Source: Bacteroidota bacterium (GTDB lineage: Bacteria > Bacteroidota > Bacteroidia > Bacteroidales > B39-G9). Taken from it: DNA of 52,188 nt. The stretch is taken from the NCBI GenBank assembly GCA_015222055.1, contig JADFUR010000032.1, forward strand, positions 1 to 52,188, read 5' to 3'. The notes beneath the pieces are model-generated. The model was not told where the DNA came from and made no database searches. It worked only from the letters and a program-made list of their open reading frames with translations. The translations under genes and the position numbers were made by a program. Shown here piece after piece: positions 26,296 to 36,151 of this stretch. Numbering within the stretch: position 1 is the first letter of the stretch; each line of letters opens with the position of its first letter.

Positions 26296-28212
26296 TCATT
26301 CTACTTTTTTCCCCACAAACTTTATAACTAAATAAAGTACTGTTATGCCTAATGGAAATAAAATTAAAGAAGATATGCCATAAGCAGAAGGAAGAGTGCC
26401 AAACACAATTGATACCGCACCAACGGTTAATGCATAAGGTAGTTGGGTGCGAACATGTTCAATGTGGTTACACGAACTTGCAAGCGAACTGAGTATTGTT
26501 GTGTCAGAAATTGGCGAACAATGGTCGCCTAAAACAGAACCTGCTAATATTGACGATACTACATTATAAAAAATCGCAATTGATTCATTATAATCAAATC
26601 CAAAATTTTTGCATATTAACCACGATGCTGGAAGTATTAAAGGATACAAAATTGCCATTGTTCCCCATGATGAACCAGTTGAAAAAGCAATTATTGCAGA
26701 AAGAATAAATGTCATGGTTGGTAAAAAATATGGCGATATTTTGGCATAAACTAAACTTTGTGTAAGAAAATCGGCAGTGTGCAAATCTTTTGTAATCTGA
26801 GCCAAAGACCAGGCTAATATTAAAATCAGTATTGCATTAAACATTGTTTTAAATCCCGTTATTAAGCTCTCAATACACTCTCGCAGATTTAGTATTTTTT
26901 GTCCCATTGATAATGCAATTGCAACAATTACTCCTGATAATGAAGCCCAAAGCAAAGCCAGATATGAATTTGAATGTCCTATAAATGTTGATAATTTTGA
27001 TGAAAATCCAATAGAACCATCACTCCATATATTACTATCCCAACCTGTATATAAAAGTCCAACAAGAGTACCTAAAATAATTATTAGAACAGGTATGGCT
27101 GCATTAAACCATTTACTGTTGTATTTTACGATTTTGTTTTTTTGTTTTTCGTGAGCAATCTGACTTAGATCTATCTTCCTTGCTTTTCTTTCAGCCTTAA
27201 GCATAGGTCCAAAATCCTTTTTCGTTACAATTAAAATAAACATAAAAATAATTGTGTAAATTGGATAAAAACGAGTGTTTAAAGAGCTGATAAAAACACC
27301 GTAAGCACTATCGTTTATCCCTATTGATGATATTCCGTCTTGAATGTAACTTAGTTCAATCCCTATCCAAGTTGTTACAAGAGCCAAGGCTGCAACCGGT
27401 GCTGCAGTGGCATCAACAATATAGCTTAATTTTTCTCTTGAGATTTTCATCCTGTCTGTTATTGGTCGCATTGTATTACCAACAACCAGAGTGTTTGCAT
27501 AATCGTCGAAAAAAATTGCTAGCCCCAAAAACCATGTAATTAATTGTCCCGAACGAGCATTTTTTACATATTTTAATAAAATATTAACAATGCCGTTCAT
27601 CCCTCCGTTTCGGGTAATTATGTTCACAGTAGCACCAATTAGCATTGAAAATACTATTATCGATAAATGACCCTTATCACTCATAGCTTCAATAACATAG
27701 GTGTCAGCTATTGAAAACATTCCTTTAAAAAAAGCAACGACAAAAGATGCATCCTGATATAAATATATTGTTGTTGTACCAACGAGTATTCCTAGAAATA
27801 GAGCTGTTACAACTTCCTTAAATAATAATGCTATAAAAATTGCAATTAATGGTGGTAAGATAGAAAGCCATAAAGGGATTGGACTTATTTGTTTCGAAAA
27901 TGAATAGTTGCTAATAACAATATCAATTTTTTCTTTAGAATGAAATTTGTGTTTTATAATTATTTTATTGTCAATTATTTTTGATTTGTGTAATTTTCCA
28001 TTGACATAAAAATTAATTTTTTGATTTTTATAAAATGAAGCTTTTTCTTTATTGAGAATAATTATTTTTATGTTAGCTTCAATATCTTGAATAATAATTT
28101 TTTGATATTCAATTTTTATATCAGCTTTCGATAATTCATTAAAAAGATTGAGGTTTTCGGCTTGTGTGTATATTGAAAATAAAAGAAATATTAATGTTAT
28201 AAATTTTTTCAT
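26296..28212 (-). CDS. NhaC-family Na+/H+ antiporter with N-terminal periplasmic domain
   Basis: This 638-residue protein has a signal sequence (MKKFITLIFLLFSIYTQA) and about 90 residues of a small beta-type domain (FYVNGKLHKSKIID). A twelve-helix transporter of the NhaC superfamily starts at IPLWLSILPPLIAIFIALLFKEV. Conserved segments are FFDDYANTLVVGNTMRPITD, DATAAPVAALALVTTW and LAGSVLGDHCSPISDTTILS. It probably exchanges Na+ for H+, or an amino acid, across the cytoplasmic membrane. The extracytoplasmic extension is not usual for NhaC. In a cell with Na+-NQR, such an antiporter helps couple the Na+ and H+ gradients; this is inference from gene content. Confidence 0.88.
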   Translation of the reverse strand: MKKFITLIFLLFSIYTQAENLNLFNELSKADIKIEYQKIIIQDIEANIKIIILNKEKASFYKNQKINFYVNGKLHKSKIIDNKIIIKHKFHSKEKIDIVISNYSFSKQISPIPLWLSILPPLIAIFIALLFKEVVTALFLGILVGTTTIYLYQDASFVVAFFKGMFSIADTYVIEAMSDKGHLSIIVFSMLIGATVNIITRNGGMNGIVNILLKYVKNARSGQLITWFLGLAIFFDDYANTLVVGNTMRPITDRMKISREKLSYIVDATAAPVAALALVTTWIGIELSYIQDGISSIGINDSAYGVFISSLNTRFYPIYTIIFMFILIVTKKDFGPMLKAERKARKIDLSQIAHEKQKNKIVKYNSKWFNAAIPVLIIILGTLVGLLYTGWDSNIWSDGSIGFSSKLSTFIGHSNSYLALLWASLSGVIVAIALSMGQKILNLRECIESLITGFKTMFNAILILILAWSLAQITKDLHTADFLTQSLVYAKISPYFLPTMTFILSAIIAFSTGSSWGTMAILYPLILPASWLICKNFGFDYNESIAIFYNVVSSILAGSVLGDHCSPISDTTILSSLASSCNHIEHVRTQLPYALTVGAVSIVFGTLPSAYGISSLILFPLGITVLYLVIKFVGKKVE

Positions 28213-28272
28213 TTATTTTCTTATATTATTTTTTTTAAAAGTTGCTATGCTCAACTTTTAATTTCATAACAA

Positions 28273-29658
28273 TTAAAACCATAGCAACGAGTTTCTTGAT
28301 CTTGAATCTGTATCATCTTTTTTCTTCTTGCATCCAAACAACAAGTTAAATCCAAAACGAAAATTCACATAGCTTAATTCTTGAGGCTTAACAGGTATGT
28401 TGTCACTAACTATATAAAATTGCAAAGGACCGCCTTTAAGCCCCAATCCTAAACCAAAATTATTATATCCTTTATCATTCATAGTGTAAGAGACAGTTGT
28501 GCTTAAAAATTTTAAAAAATGAGTGTTGGCAGAAAAAGTAAATCCCTGAGAATATTTTTTATTGTATATTTCACCTCTGCTTAATACACCAAAAGAAATG
28601 TTTTTGTTTAGGTTAAAAGCACCTCCAAAATATATTTTGGAAGCTAACGACGAAGAATAAGAATCGTGAGTAATTGGGTCTGGTTTAAATGAGTTTTTAA
28701 TAGAATCGACTATTCCGGAAAAGAAATTTGTAGTGTCATTAGCATCTGGACCAGAGTAGGTGAAACTACCTGTTTGAGAAATATTATTTACATCTGATTT
28801 CCAATTAATAAATCCAAGATCAATAACACTTGCCGATAAAGAAACAAAATCATTAATATCGTATACAATACCCGCATCCAGAGCGAAACCCATATTTTCT
28901 CGGTTAAGAAAAATATCAGTAACTGATTTGTTTTCGTCAAATTCAGGAGTGTTTAAAGAGCTATCTGGCTTTTGAGTAATAGCAAATGGACCCGAAGTGT
29001 TAATTTGTATATCTGAGTTTATTGTTAAATCAAAATCCGATGGGTCAGATGTCATCCTAAGTTCTGTTTTTTTTGAAGTTATATTGCCAATACCCAAAAG
29101 AACTTTCCCTTTTGCTCCAACAGTTACTTGCCCAATTTTTTTAGAAACACCTAAAGCTAACTCATGGTAATAATCAAGGTCAACATTAAAATTGTCAAAA
29201 TTGGCTTGTTTTCCTACAAACTGGCTGTTTCCTTGCCAAGCAAATTTTATTAAATCTCTTGGAATTCCTGCTCTAGCAAAAACTTTTTCAGATACATCGA
29301 GAGTAAAACTTAAGTTATTCTTGAATTTAAGTCCTAAAGAAAAAAGATTAATATTTACAGAAGAAGAAAAATAATTTTTTGAATCCAAACGGGTAATTAA
29401 TTTATCAATATCATAATCGTATTTGTTTGTAACATTGTTTTTTGTAAGAAAATCATTATAAGCAATTCCGGTTGAAAAGTCAAAATACATTGACGATAAA
29501 GCCGGCAAGCCGATAAAGACCCTGCAATTTCTTTGTATGGCAGGATTTAATGCGTTTGATTGAGGGATTGACCTCATAAAATACAATGTGTTTATTTCTT
29601 GAGCACTAACACTTGTTGTTATGGTAAATAGTATAAAAAAGTATATAATTCGTTTCAT
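28273..29658 (-). CDS. DUF5723-type outer-membrane beta-barrel protein
   Basis: This 461-residue exported protein has a signal peptide cleaved after VSAQ. The opening LYFMRSIPQSNALNPAIQ is typical of the DUF5723 family of Bacteroidota. Many alternating beta-strands with aromatic ends (FGVLSRGEIYNKKYSQGF, LGLGLKGGPLQFYIVSDNI) suggest a barrel of the PorV/FadL-like kind. The function is unknown. It starts 5 bases after the stop of an upstream lipoprotein gene, and the two are probably an outer-membrane pair. Confidence 0.75.
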   Translation of the reverse strand: MKRIIYFFILFTITTSVSAQEINTLYFMRSIPQSNALNPAIQRNCRVFIGLPALSSMYFDFSTGIAYNDFLTKNNVTNKYDYDIDKLITRLDSKNYFSSSVNINLFSLGLKFKNNLSFTLDVSEKVFARAGIPRDLIKFAWQGNSQFVGKQANFDNFNVDLDYYHELALGVSKKIGQVTVGAKGKVLLGIGNITSKKTELRMTSDPSDFDLTINSDIQINTSGPFAITQKPDSSLNTPEFDENKSVTDIFLNRENMGFALDAGIVYDINDFVSLSASVIDLGFINWKSDVNNISQTGSFTYSGPDANDTTNFFSGIVDSIKNSFKPDPITHDSYSSSLASKIYFGGAFNLNKNISFGVLSRGEIYNKKYSQGFTFSANTHFLKFLSTTVSYTMNDKGYNNFGLGLGLKGGPLQFYIVSDNIPVKPQELSYVNFRFGFNLLFGCKKKKDDTDSRSRNSLLWF

Positions 29659-29663
29659 ATGTA

Positions 29664-30482
29664 TTAATAGTTATTATCTGAATTCGAATTTGGTAAATTT
29701 GAATGGAATGCTATTCTTAATCCGAGCTTTAAATCTATCTCATAAGAAGAAAAGAAACTTACAACTTTTATATCTTTATTTTTAATTGAAAGATTTACAT
29801 TAAATAATAAATTTCTTGCTTTTTTGATATTATCAATTCTTTCACGACTTAAGTCAATATCAAAATTTATATGGGTTGGATTAATTACTTTTTCCTCTTC
29901 GTCAACTTCAGCAGCAGGGAAAAATCTATTTTCAGGTTTTGAAAATAAAGAATCAATAACGTTATCAACAGAATCTATTAAATAAATCTGTACATCAGCA
30001 TCTGTTGGAAAGCCATTTTTTAAATTTATTTTAAAAAGCATGCTGTCAATAATGTCATATTTTTCATCAACATCACTGAAATCAAAATCGAAATTATCAT
30101 TAATAGGAATTTTTTCTTGAACAAAGTATCTTAATTCATTGTTGAAAAATACAGAATCAAAGCCCAGAGTATCTAATATACCAATAGAATCTAAAATATG
30201 GATTATTAAAGAATCGGGAAATCCTGACACCGAATCTGGTAGATATGACAAGGAATCGGGTAAAGTTGATAATGTGTCTAAAATATCGCTAATATTAGGA
30301 ATGGTATCGAAAAAATTATCTACTTCAAATGAAGAGCTTCCTATTGGCAGAGAGAATGAAGGATGCCAGTTTATTGTGTCAGAAATATCAAGAAAATCTT
30401 TATCATAGCATGATGGCAAAACATCCATTATTATGATTGCTATAATGATTATTACAGGAAATTTTTTGAATATATTTTTCAT
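29664..30482 (-). CDS. Lipoprotein of unknown function, partner of the DUF5723 protein
   Basis: This 272-residue protein has a signal sequence ending MDVLPSC. It contains a conspicuous Asp/Ser/Pro repeat region (about residues 55-110) with units such as LPDSLSYLPDSVSGFPDSL, and a beta-rich C-terminal half. I do not recognise a family. It lies 5 bases upstream of the DUF5723 gene on the same transcript, so it is probably outer-membrane associated. Confidence 0.65.
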   Translation of the reverse strand: MKNIFKKFPVIIIIAIIIMDVLPSCYDKDFLDISDTINWHPSFSLPIGSSSFEVDNFFDTIPNISDILDTLSTLPDSLSYLPDSVSGFPDSLIIHILDSIGILDTLGFDSVFFNNELRYFVQEKIPINDNFDFDFSDVDEKYDIIDSMLFKINLKNGFPTDADVQIYLIDSVDNVIDSLFSKPENRFFPAAEVDEEEKVINPTHINFDIDLSRERIDNIKKARNLLFNVNLSIKNKDIKVVSFFSSYEIDLKLGLRIAFHSNLPNSNSDNNY

Positions 30483-30553
30483 GATTGAAAAAAAAATTAT
30501 TTAGCTTTGAAAATACAAAAAAGAAATAAGTAATAAAAATAAAATGTTTGTTT

Positions 30554-31126
30554 TTAGATATTTATTTCAATATATTGGATTAACGAATGAATAATTTTGA
30601 TGTGTATCTCCTGAATTCTGTCTGCATATCCTGTCCAAGGCACCCTAATTTCAATGTCGCAAATTTTTGCAAGCTCACCACCTGTTTTGCCTGTTAATGC
30701 AACAACTTTCATTCCTTTTTTGTGTGCAGAATTTACTGCGTTAATAATATTTTTTGAATTTCCACTTGTGCTTATAGCAAGCAAGACATCGCCTTTTTGT
30801 CCAAGACCGTCAATGTATCTTGAAAAAATTTTGTCGAAGCCATAATCATTTCCTGTGCATGTAATATGTGAGGGGTCTGAAATTGCAATAGCCGGAATAG
30901 AGTTTCTGTCATTTCTGAAACGACCTGTGAGCTCTTCTGCAAAGTGCATGGCGTCGCTCATGGAACCACCGTTGCCGCATGAAAATATTTTTTTATTATT
31001 CTTAACAGCATTAACAAACATATTGCCTGCTTTTTCAATAGTTAAAAAATTATTTTCGTTTGAAATAAAGTCAGTTAATAAATTTTTAGCTTCAATAAAA
31101 TTATTCTTGATTGTTTCTTTTGACAT
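30554..31126 (-). CDS. gmhA: Sedoheptulose-7-phosphate isomerase
   Basis: This 190-residue SIS-domain enzyme converts sedoheptulose 7-phosphate to D-glycero-manno-heptose 7-phosphate for the LPS core. Family motifs are FSCGNGGSMSDAMHFAEELTGRF, AISTSGNSKNI (phosphate binding) and the C-terminal EIHIKIIHSLIQYIE with the catalytic His. The Met pair in SMSDAMHF replaces the more common Ala residues. A strong hairpin lies just upstream of its start. Other heptose genes are not in the window. Confidence 0.93.
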   Translation of the reverse strand: MSKETIKNNFIEAKNLLTDFISNENNFLTIEKAGNMFVNAVKNNKKIFSCGNGGSMSDAMHFAEELTGRFRNDRNSIPAIAISDPSHITCTGNDYGFDKIFSRYIDGLGQKGDVLLAISTSGNSKNIINAVNSAHKKGMKVVALTGKTGGELAKICDIEIRVPWTGYADRIQEIHIKIIHSLIQYIEINI

Positions 31127-31149
31127 TGTATAAAGATTTAAATCTGTAT

Positions 31150-31194
31150 AAAAGTAAAAAAGCCTTTCGATAAATGAAAGGCTTTTTTACTTTT
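31150..31194. terminator. Long bidirectional terminator-like hairpin between hppA and gmhA
   Basis: The 19-base arms AAAAGTAAAAAAGCCTTTC and GAAAGGCTTTTTTACTTTT are perfectly complementary around GATAAAT. It sits 225 bases after the hppA stop and just before the gmhA start, so it either ends the hppA transcript or forms part of the gmhA leader. Confidence 0.8.
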
Positions 31195-31419
31195 TTGTGT
31201 TTTTATTTAATAAATCTGCTCCGAAAAGCCGATACGTTTGTTATACTAAACTCTGTAATTAATTGAGCTTCTATCTGTTAAAATGTCGTTAATAATCTCT
31301 GAACAACGATTGTAAGCGTAATTAAATGACTATAAATGACTTGAACCAAATGACAAATAATTTCTCAAAAAATAAAAGAACAAAATATATTAAACGTATT
31401 GTTAATTTTAATTATTAAA
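31195..31419. other. Intergenic stretch downstream of hppA, nothing recognised
   Basis: These 225 bases show no gene, tRNA or clear hairpin. A short minus-strand open run (EIINDILTDRSSI, about 31290) looks slightly protein-like but is too short to assign. Confidence 0.4.
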
Positions 31420-33618
31420 TTATAATAAGTGCCATGCAACAGTAACTCCTGCCATAACAATCGAAACCATACTCATAAGTTTAATAAGAATGTTTAAGCT
31501 TGGTCCTGAAGTATCTTTAAAAGGATCGCCAACAGTGTCGCCAATAATAGCAGCAGAGTGATTCTCTGAACCTTTTCCACCAAAGTTACCTTCTTCAATA
31601 TATTTTTTAGCGTTATCCCAAGCACCACCTGAGTTAGCCATAAATATTGCCAAAACAAAACCAGAACCTAATCCGCCAACTAATAAGCCCATAACTCCTG
31701 TAACACCTAATAATAATCCAACAGCAACAGGAATAATAATTGCAAGAAGAGAAGGGAAAATCATTTCAACTTGAGCCGCTTTTGTTGATATAGAAACACA
31801 TTTTTCGTAATCAGGCTGACCTGTTCCTTCGAGAATACCTTTAATCTCACGGAATTGACGTCTTACTTCATCGACCATTTTACCGGCAGCTCTACCAACA
31901 GCATTCATGGTTAAGCCAGAAAAAACAAAAGCCATCATTGAGCCAATAAAAATACCAGCTAAAACTTTAGGGTTCATAAGATTTACGTCATAGTAATTCA
32001 TGAAATCTGTAAGATTTGCTTTTACAGTCTCAATCTCAACACCATTGCTAAGTGTAATAACCGTTTGTCCTATTCTCATAAGACCAATTTTTATTTCTTC
32101 AATATAAGAAGCTAAAAGAGCAAGACCTGTAAGTGCGGCAGAACCAATAGCAAAACCTTTTCCTGTTGCAGCTGTAGTGTTTCCAAGAGAATCTAATGCA
32201 TCAGTTCTTTTTCTAACTTCTTCACCTAATCCACTCATTTCTGCATTTCCTCCTGCGTTGTCGGCAATTGGACCATAAGCGTCAGTTGCAAGTGTTATGC
32301 CGAGAGTTGAAAGCATTCCAACTGCAGCAATTCCAATTCCGTAAAGCCCCATTCCAATATTCGCAAAATCGAAACCAGATGCAAATAAGAATGAAAATAA
32401 AATTCCAAGAACTACAGCTATAACAGGAATAGCTGTTGATATCATTCCTGTTCCAATACCTGAAATGATAACAGTAGCAGCACCAGTTTTTGAACTTTCA
32501 GCTATTTTTCTTGTGGGTTTATATGAAGTAGATGTGTAATATTCTGTAGATTTACCTATAATAATACCTGTTAATAAACCTGCAACCATTGAGCCCCAAA
32601 TACCTACTGCGTTTGGAAGATCTAAGTAGCGTAGAATGAAAAAAGAAAATATAACAATTAAAGTAGCACTTATGTTAACTCCTCTTGATAATGAACTTAA
32701 TAATTGTTTTTGAGTAGCATTTTCTTTTGTCTTTACTAAGAAAATTCCTAATAAAGAAAGAATAATACCAACAGCAGCAATTAACATAGGTGCTAAAACA
32801 GCTTTGAATTGAATCTCAGTACCTAAGGTTAAAAAGGCAGAAGCACCAAGTGCAGCAGTAGCAAGAATAGAACCACAATAAGATTCGTAAAGGTCAGCTC
32901 CCATACCGGCAACATCACCAACATTATCACCAACATTATCGGCAATAGTGGCTGGGTTTCTTGGGTCGTCTTCTGGAATACCTGCTTCAACTTTTCCTAC
33001 TAAGTCGGCTCCTACATCAGCAGCTTTGGTAAAAATACCACCACCAACTCTTGCAAATAATGCCTGAGTAGATGCTCCCATACCAAAAGTAAGCATTGTT
33101 GTAGTTATTATAATCATGTTGTGTCCACCTGCAACAGATGCAGGATAAACAGAATTAAGAACGACAAACCATATTGAAATATCGAGTAAGCCTAAACCTA
33201 CTACTACTAATCCCATTACAGCACCACTACGAAAAGCAATTTTTAAAGCACTGTTAAGTGATTTTGTTGCAGCATAAGTTGTTCTGCCCGATGCATAAGT
33301 GGCAGTTTTCATACCAAAAAATCCTGCTAAACCCGAAAAGAATCCGCCTGTTAAGAATGCAAAGGGAACCCATTCATTTTGCAAATGAAATACATAAGCA
33401 AGAATAGCAAAAGCAATAGCCAAAATAATAAAGACGATGCTAACTATTTTATACTGTTGTTTAATGTATGCCATTGCACCTTTTCTAACGTGTAAGGCAA
33501 TTGTCTTGATTGTTTCTGTTCCTTCACTTTCTTTTAGCATTTGTTTGTAAAAGAAATAAGCAAACACCAATGCAATTACTGAAGCAATAGGAATAATCCA
33601 AAATAAATTACTAATCAT
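31420..33618 (-). CDS. hppA: Membrane-bound cation-translocating pyrophosphatase
   Basis: This 732-residue protein with about sixteen helices hydrolyses PPi to pump H+ and/or Na+. The catalytic loop is intact: [39 protein letters not shown] and, near the C-terminus, [36 protein letters not shown] has Ala where K+-independent enzymes have Lys, which points to the K+-dependent class, the class that includes all Na+-pumping forms. Whether Na+, H+ or both move cannot be settled by reading. It is monocistronic, with a good candidate promoter at 33705-33734. Confidence 0.95.
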   Translation of the reverse strand: MISNLFWIIPIASVIALVFAYFFYKQMLKESEGTETIKTIALHVRKGAMAYIKQQYKIVSIVFIILAIAFAILAYVFHLQNEWVPFAFLTGGFFSGLAGFFGMKTATYASGRTTYAATKSLNSALKIAFRSGAVMGLVVVGLGLLDISIWFVVLNSVYPASVAGGHNMIIITTTMLTFGMGASTQALFARVGGGIFTKAADVGADLVGKVEAGIPEDDPRNPATIADNVGDNVGDVAGMGADLYESYCGSILATAALGASAFLTLGTEIQFKAVLAPMLIAAVGIILSLLGIFLVKTKENATQKQLLSSLSRGVNISATLIVIFSFFILRYLDLPNAVGIWGSMVAGLLTGIIIGKSTEYYTSTSYKPTRKIAESSKTGAATVIISGIGTGMISTAIPVIAVVLGILFSFLFASGFDFANIGMGLYGIGIAAVGMLSTLGITLATDAYGPIADNAGGNAEMSGLGEEVRKRTDALDSLGNTTAATGKGFAIGSAALTGLALLASYIEEIKIGLMRIGQTVITLSNGVEIETVKANLTDFMNYYDVNLMNPKVLAGIFIGSMMAFVFSGLTMNAVGRAAGKMVDEVRRQFREIKGILEGTGQPDYEKCVSISTKAAQVEMIFPSLLAIIIPVAVGLLLGVTGVMGLLVGGLGSGFVLAIFMANSGGAWDNAKKYIEEGNFGGKGSENHSAAIIGDTVGDPFKDTSGPSLNILIKLMSMVSIVMAGVTVAWHLL

Positions 33619-33704
33619 TTTTTTTACTTTTTTAGTTTAATTTATTATTTAATTAATTTTTTATACTAGTTGTTTTAATTATTGATTATCATTTTTTGAA
33701 CACA

Positions 33705-33734
33705 CAAAGTTATTCCGTTAATTAGAAAAACAAA
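33705..33734 (-). promoter_or_regulatory. Candidate promoter of hppA
   Basis: On the minus strand, TTTG (33734-33731), 18 bases, then TAACTTTG (33712-33705) closely fits the Bacteroidota -33 TTTG and -7 TAnnTTTG pattern. It lies about 87 bases upstream of the hppA ATG. Confidence 0.55.
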
Positions 33735-33813
33735 AATATTTCTTAACATATATAAGTATTAATATAAATATATTGTATGTTTGTAACTGGCTCAGAAGTT
33801 TTGGATACTTATA

Positions 33814-34434
33814 TTATTGTGTTTTAGTAATTAATTCATAGTATTTATTTTCATACTTATATTTCACTATCCCTAATTTATGATTATAATAAATTTCGCT
33901 TATAGGAATACTATCAAGTGAAACAAAATAATATACATTTTTTAACATAATGCCATTAACGCTATAGTTTTCATTTAAATTTTCCAATTTGTACATTTTA
34001 TCCATAAAAAAAATAAGGGGTTTATATACTCTGTTTTTTCCATATGAAACTTTGATAGACTTATAGCAATTTGGAGAATCCCTACTCCATGTCATACCTT
34101 CTCCATAATCATATTGTATGCTATCATCAAAATTCAAATTACAGTCTTTAATATCATCTGCATTAAAATAGAAATATAAACATTGAATTTCATAGATTTT
34201 ATAAGGACCTTTAAGAGACGAACCACTCAATGAATGTTGCTGAGTTGCATTTAAAAGAGCTTTAACAAAAATTGTGTCATAATCAGTTTCTGATTGGTAA
34301 ATTAATGTATCATTATTTTTTAACTCTGTATGATATTCCTCGGGTAATGGGTGATACTCATCATTAGATGGCTCACACGAAATTAATGACACTGATACTA
34401 TCAGTACAATAATTATTTTATATTTTGTTTTCAT
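33814..34434 (-). CDS. Lipoprotein of unknown function
   Basis: This 206-residue protein has a clear lipoprotein signal (IIIVLIVSVSLISC). The rest is polar and beta-rich, with scattered Tyr and two Cys (IQCLYFYF, SPNCYKSIKV). I do not recognise the family. The decayed tail-fibre-like gene ends 6 bases upstream, so this gene was probably once downstream of it in an operon. Confidence 0.6.
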   Translation of the reverse strand: MKTKYKIIIVLIVSVSLISCEPSNDEYHPLPEEYHTELKNNDTLIYQSETDYDTIFVKALLNATQQHSLSGSSLKGPYKIYEIQCLYFYFNADDIKDCNLNFDDSIQYDYGEGMTWSRDSPNCYKSIKVSYGKNRVYKPLIFFMDKMYKLENLNENYSVNGIMLKNVYYFVSLDSIPISEIYYNHKLGIVKYKYENKYYELITKTQ

Positions 34435-34440
34435 AATTTA

Positions 34441-34600
34441 TTATTTTTTCAATTGATTTAATTGTGTTTGAAGTGTATCAATTTTTTTATTTTGTTCAAT
34501 AACATAAAGCGTAAGTTCCTCAATTTTTTGTAAAAACATTTGCATTTAAAAAAAAAGTAAATAATAAAGCACTGATTTTAAATAAATTTTTAATTTTCAT
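34441..34600 (-). pseudogene. Collapsed gene: signal peptide joined out of frame to a tail-fibre/peptidase-S74-like C-terminus
   Basis: On the minus strand a signal peptide starts at 34600 (MKIKNLFKISALLFTFFLNA) and runs to a stop within 26 codons. In a second frame, from 34545, a 34-codon stretch reads MQMFLQKIEELTLYVIEQNK and ends in a Leu/Gln coiled coil. KIEELTLYVIE is characteristic of the C-terminal coiled coil of Bacteroidota proteins with an S74 intramolecular-chaperone domain. The two ends overlap in different frames, so the whole body of the gene seems to have been lost by deletion. Confidence 0.5.
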
Positions 34601-34690
34601 TATTTTTAATTTTAAAGTTTAAAGCAAATATAAATTAATTAAAAAATCTAAAAAAATGTTTAACAATAGCTTTGAGTTATATAATTAAAT

Positions 34691-35594
34691 TTAAGTTAAA
34701 CAACGTTTATAATTTTGCATTAATAAGCCAAGTTTGTAAAAATTAAATAGCCTTAGGTTAACAATACCAATAGAAAATAGGAATTTTAAAAGTGGTTTGT
34801 TAAGAATAAAACACATATAAATTAATCCATATAATTTTGAAGAAATAATTTTATTATGAAATTTAAGGATTGTAACATCATTAATAAAGTCTTTATCATT
34901 CTTTAAATATTTAAGAATATAAATTAAATTAATTATTCCGTTTTTAGTTTTTTTTAAGAATTCAATATTGTTCTCAATGTCTCCATTTAGAACTGGGTTT
35001 TGTATATGCTCAATTGTTATACCTCGTTTTTTTAGTTCAAAACCAAATAAAGTATCTTCATGCCCATACTTTACTATTCTCTCATCTAATTTTATTTCAT
35101 TAAAAGTGGATTTTTTGATTAGAAAATTATTTGTCATAAATGATTTATTGGCAGATAAAATTCTTTCCTCTAGGCTTTTGCTTTCTTTTTTTGTTCCATA
35201 CTTCCAACTCAACATTTTTTCTTTCAGGGGAATGTTGGTCATAAATTCTCCCTCCACAAATAATTTTAGGCTTGTTTTTTTGTATATAAGTTATATAATT
35301 AGAAATAAATTTTTTTGAAGTAATTATTGCGTCGCAATCGAGAAAAAGCAGATAGTCATATTTCGCATATTTGAGAAATAGGTTTCTAATTTTTGCTCAT
35401 CCAATATTTTTATTCAAAGATATGTATTTAACCTTTTTACAGACTAGTTCATTAATTTGTCTAAATTTTGTGGAAGAACAATCATCTATTAAAATAATTT
35501 CAGATTCTTTATTTAAGGTTTTTCCTTGTCTGACTAATTCATTCACTAAATTTACAACATTAAAATTGTAAATAGGAATACATATCGATATCAT
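34691..35594 (-). pseudogene. Family 2 glycosyltransferase, broken by a nonsense codon and a frameshift
   Basis: Read through its lesions, this is a normal 300-residue GT2 glycosyltransferase. It has the N-terminal ISICIPIYNFN, IILIDDCSS, the nucleotide-sugar/metal motif YLLFLDCDAII, the GGRIYDQHSPERK segment, and the acceptor-side KSFMTNNFLIKKS and YGHEDTLFGFELKKRG. Two lesions break it. TGA at 35399-35397 stands where the family has Arg in NIGRAKIRNLF, consistent with one CGA-to-TGA change. An A run (35220-35215) has one base too many, and removing it rejoins the frame as PERKMLSWKYG. Its original role was sugar transfer for surface polysaccharide. The 188-residue downstream piece could still be translated but lacks the catalytic domain. 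Confidence 0.85.
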
Positions 35595-35686
35595 AATAAT
35601 ATATTTTTAATTTAACAACAAAAAAGGTTAATGTAAAAGCAGATGAAATAATAAAACAAAGGAAATCTGAAAAAAAACATTAACCA

Positions 35687-36127
35687 TCATTTCATGCTAT
35701 AGCTCCCAACTAATGAAACCATTGCAACAGCACAGCCTTTTTTTGCATCTATAAAATATAATGACACATAATAAACACCTGTTTTACTGCAAAAGAAATC
35801 GAAATATTCGTAGGTTGTTCCATCGTCTTTATCAAATGAGCTGCCGTAAAAGGTGTAGTCATTCCAAAGTTTAATAACTCCTTTACCGGGTTTTGACTTG
35901 TCGTTTTCAACATTAAATCTGTAATGATTGCCTTTGTTTAATAAAATTGAATATTTTTTTTCTTGAGGTTTCTTTTTTCTTCCTTCTTCAAATCTTACTT
36001 TGAAATGTTTAATATATGTGGCTTTTCCAATTTTTTGGCGACAACGGTCGATAAGAGAATTGTCACATTGCGAAAACAAGTGGAGTGAGAAAAATAATAA
36101 AAATATTATTAAAATATTTTTTTTCAT
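35687..36127 (-). CDS. Secreted protein of unknown function
   Basis: This 146-residue protein starts at 36127 (MKKNILIIFLLFFSLHLFSQ), giving a signal peptide; the in-frame TTG two codons earlier is less likely. The mature part has four Cys and a beta-sandwich-like pattern ending YVSLYFIDAKKGCAVAMVSLVG. I do not recognise a named family, although small exported proteins of this shape are common in Bacteroidota. A large inverted repeat lies upstream at 36152-36199. Confidence 0.65.
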   Translation of the reverse strand: MKKNILIIFLLFFSLHLFSQCDNSLIDRCRQKIGKATYIKHFKVRFEEGRKKKPQEKKYSILLNKGNHYRFNVENDKSKPGKGVIKLWNDYTFYGSSFDKDDGTTYEYFDFFCSKTGVYYVSLYFIDAKKGCAVAMVSLVGSYSMK

Positions 36128-36151
36128 TAACAATTTTAATTTTGTAAATAT

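Noticed and set aside
31195-31419. A tRNA or small RNA between hppA and gmhA
   Set aside because: No cloverleaf, T-loop or CCA-type end could be traced; no tRNA was found anywhere in the window on inspection.
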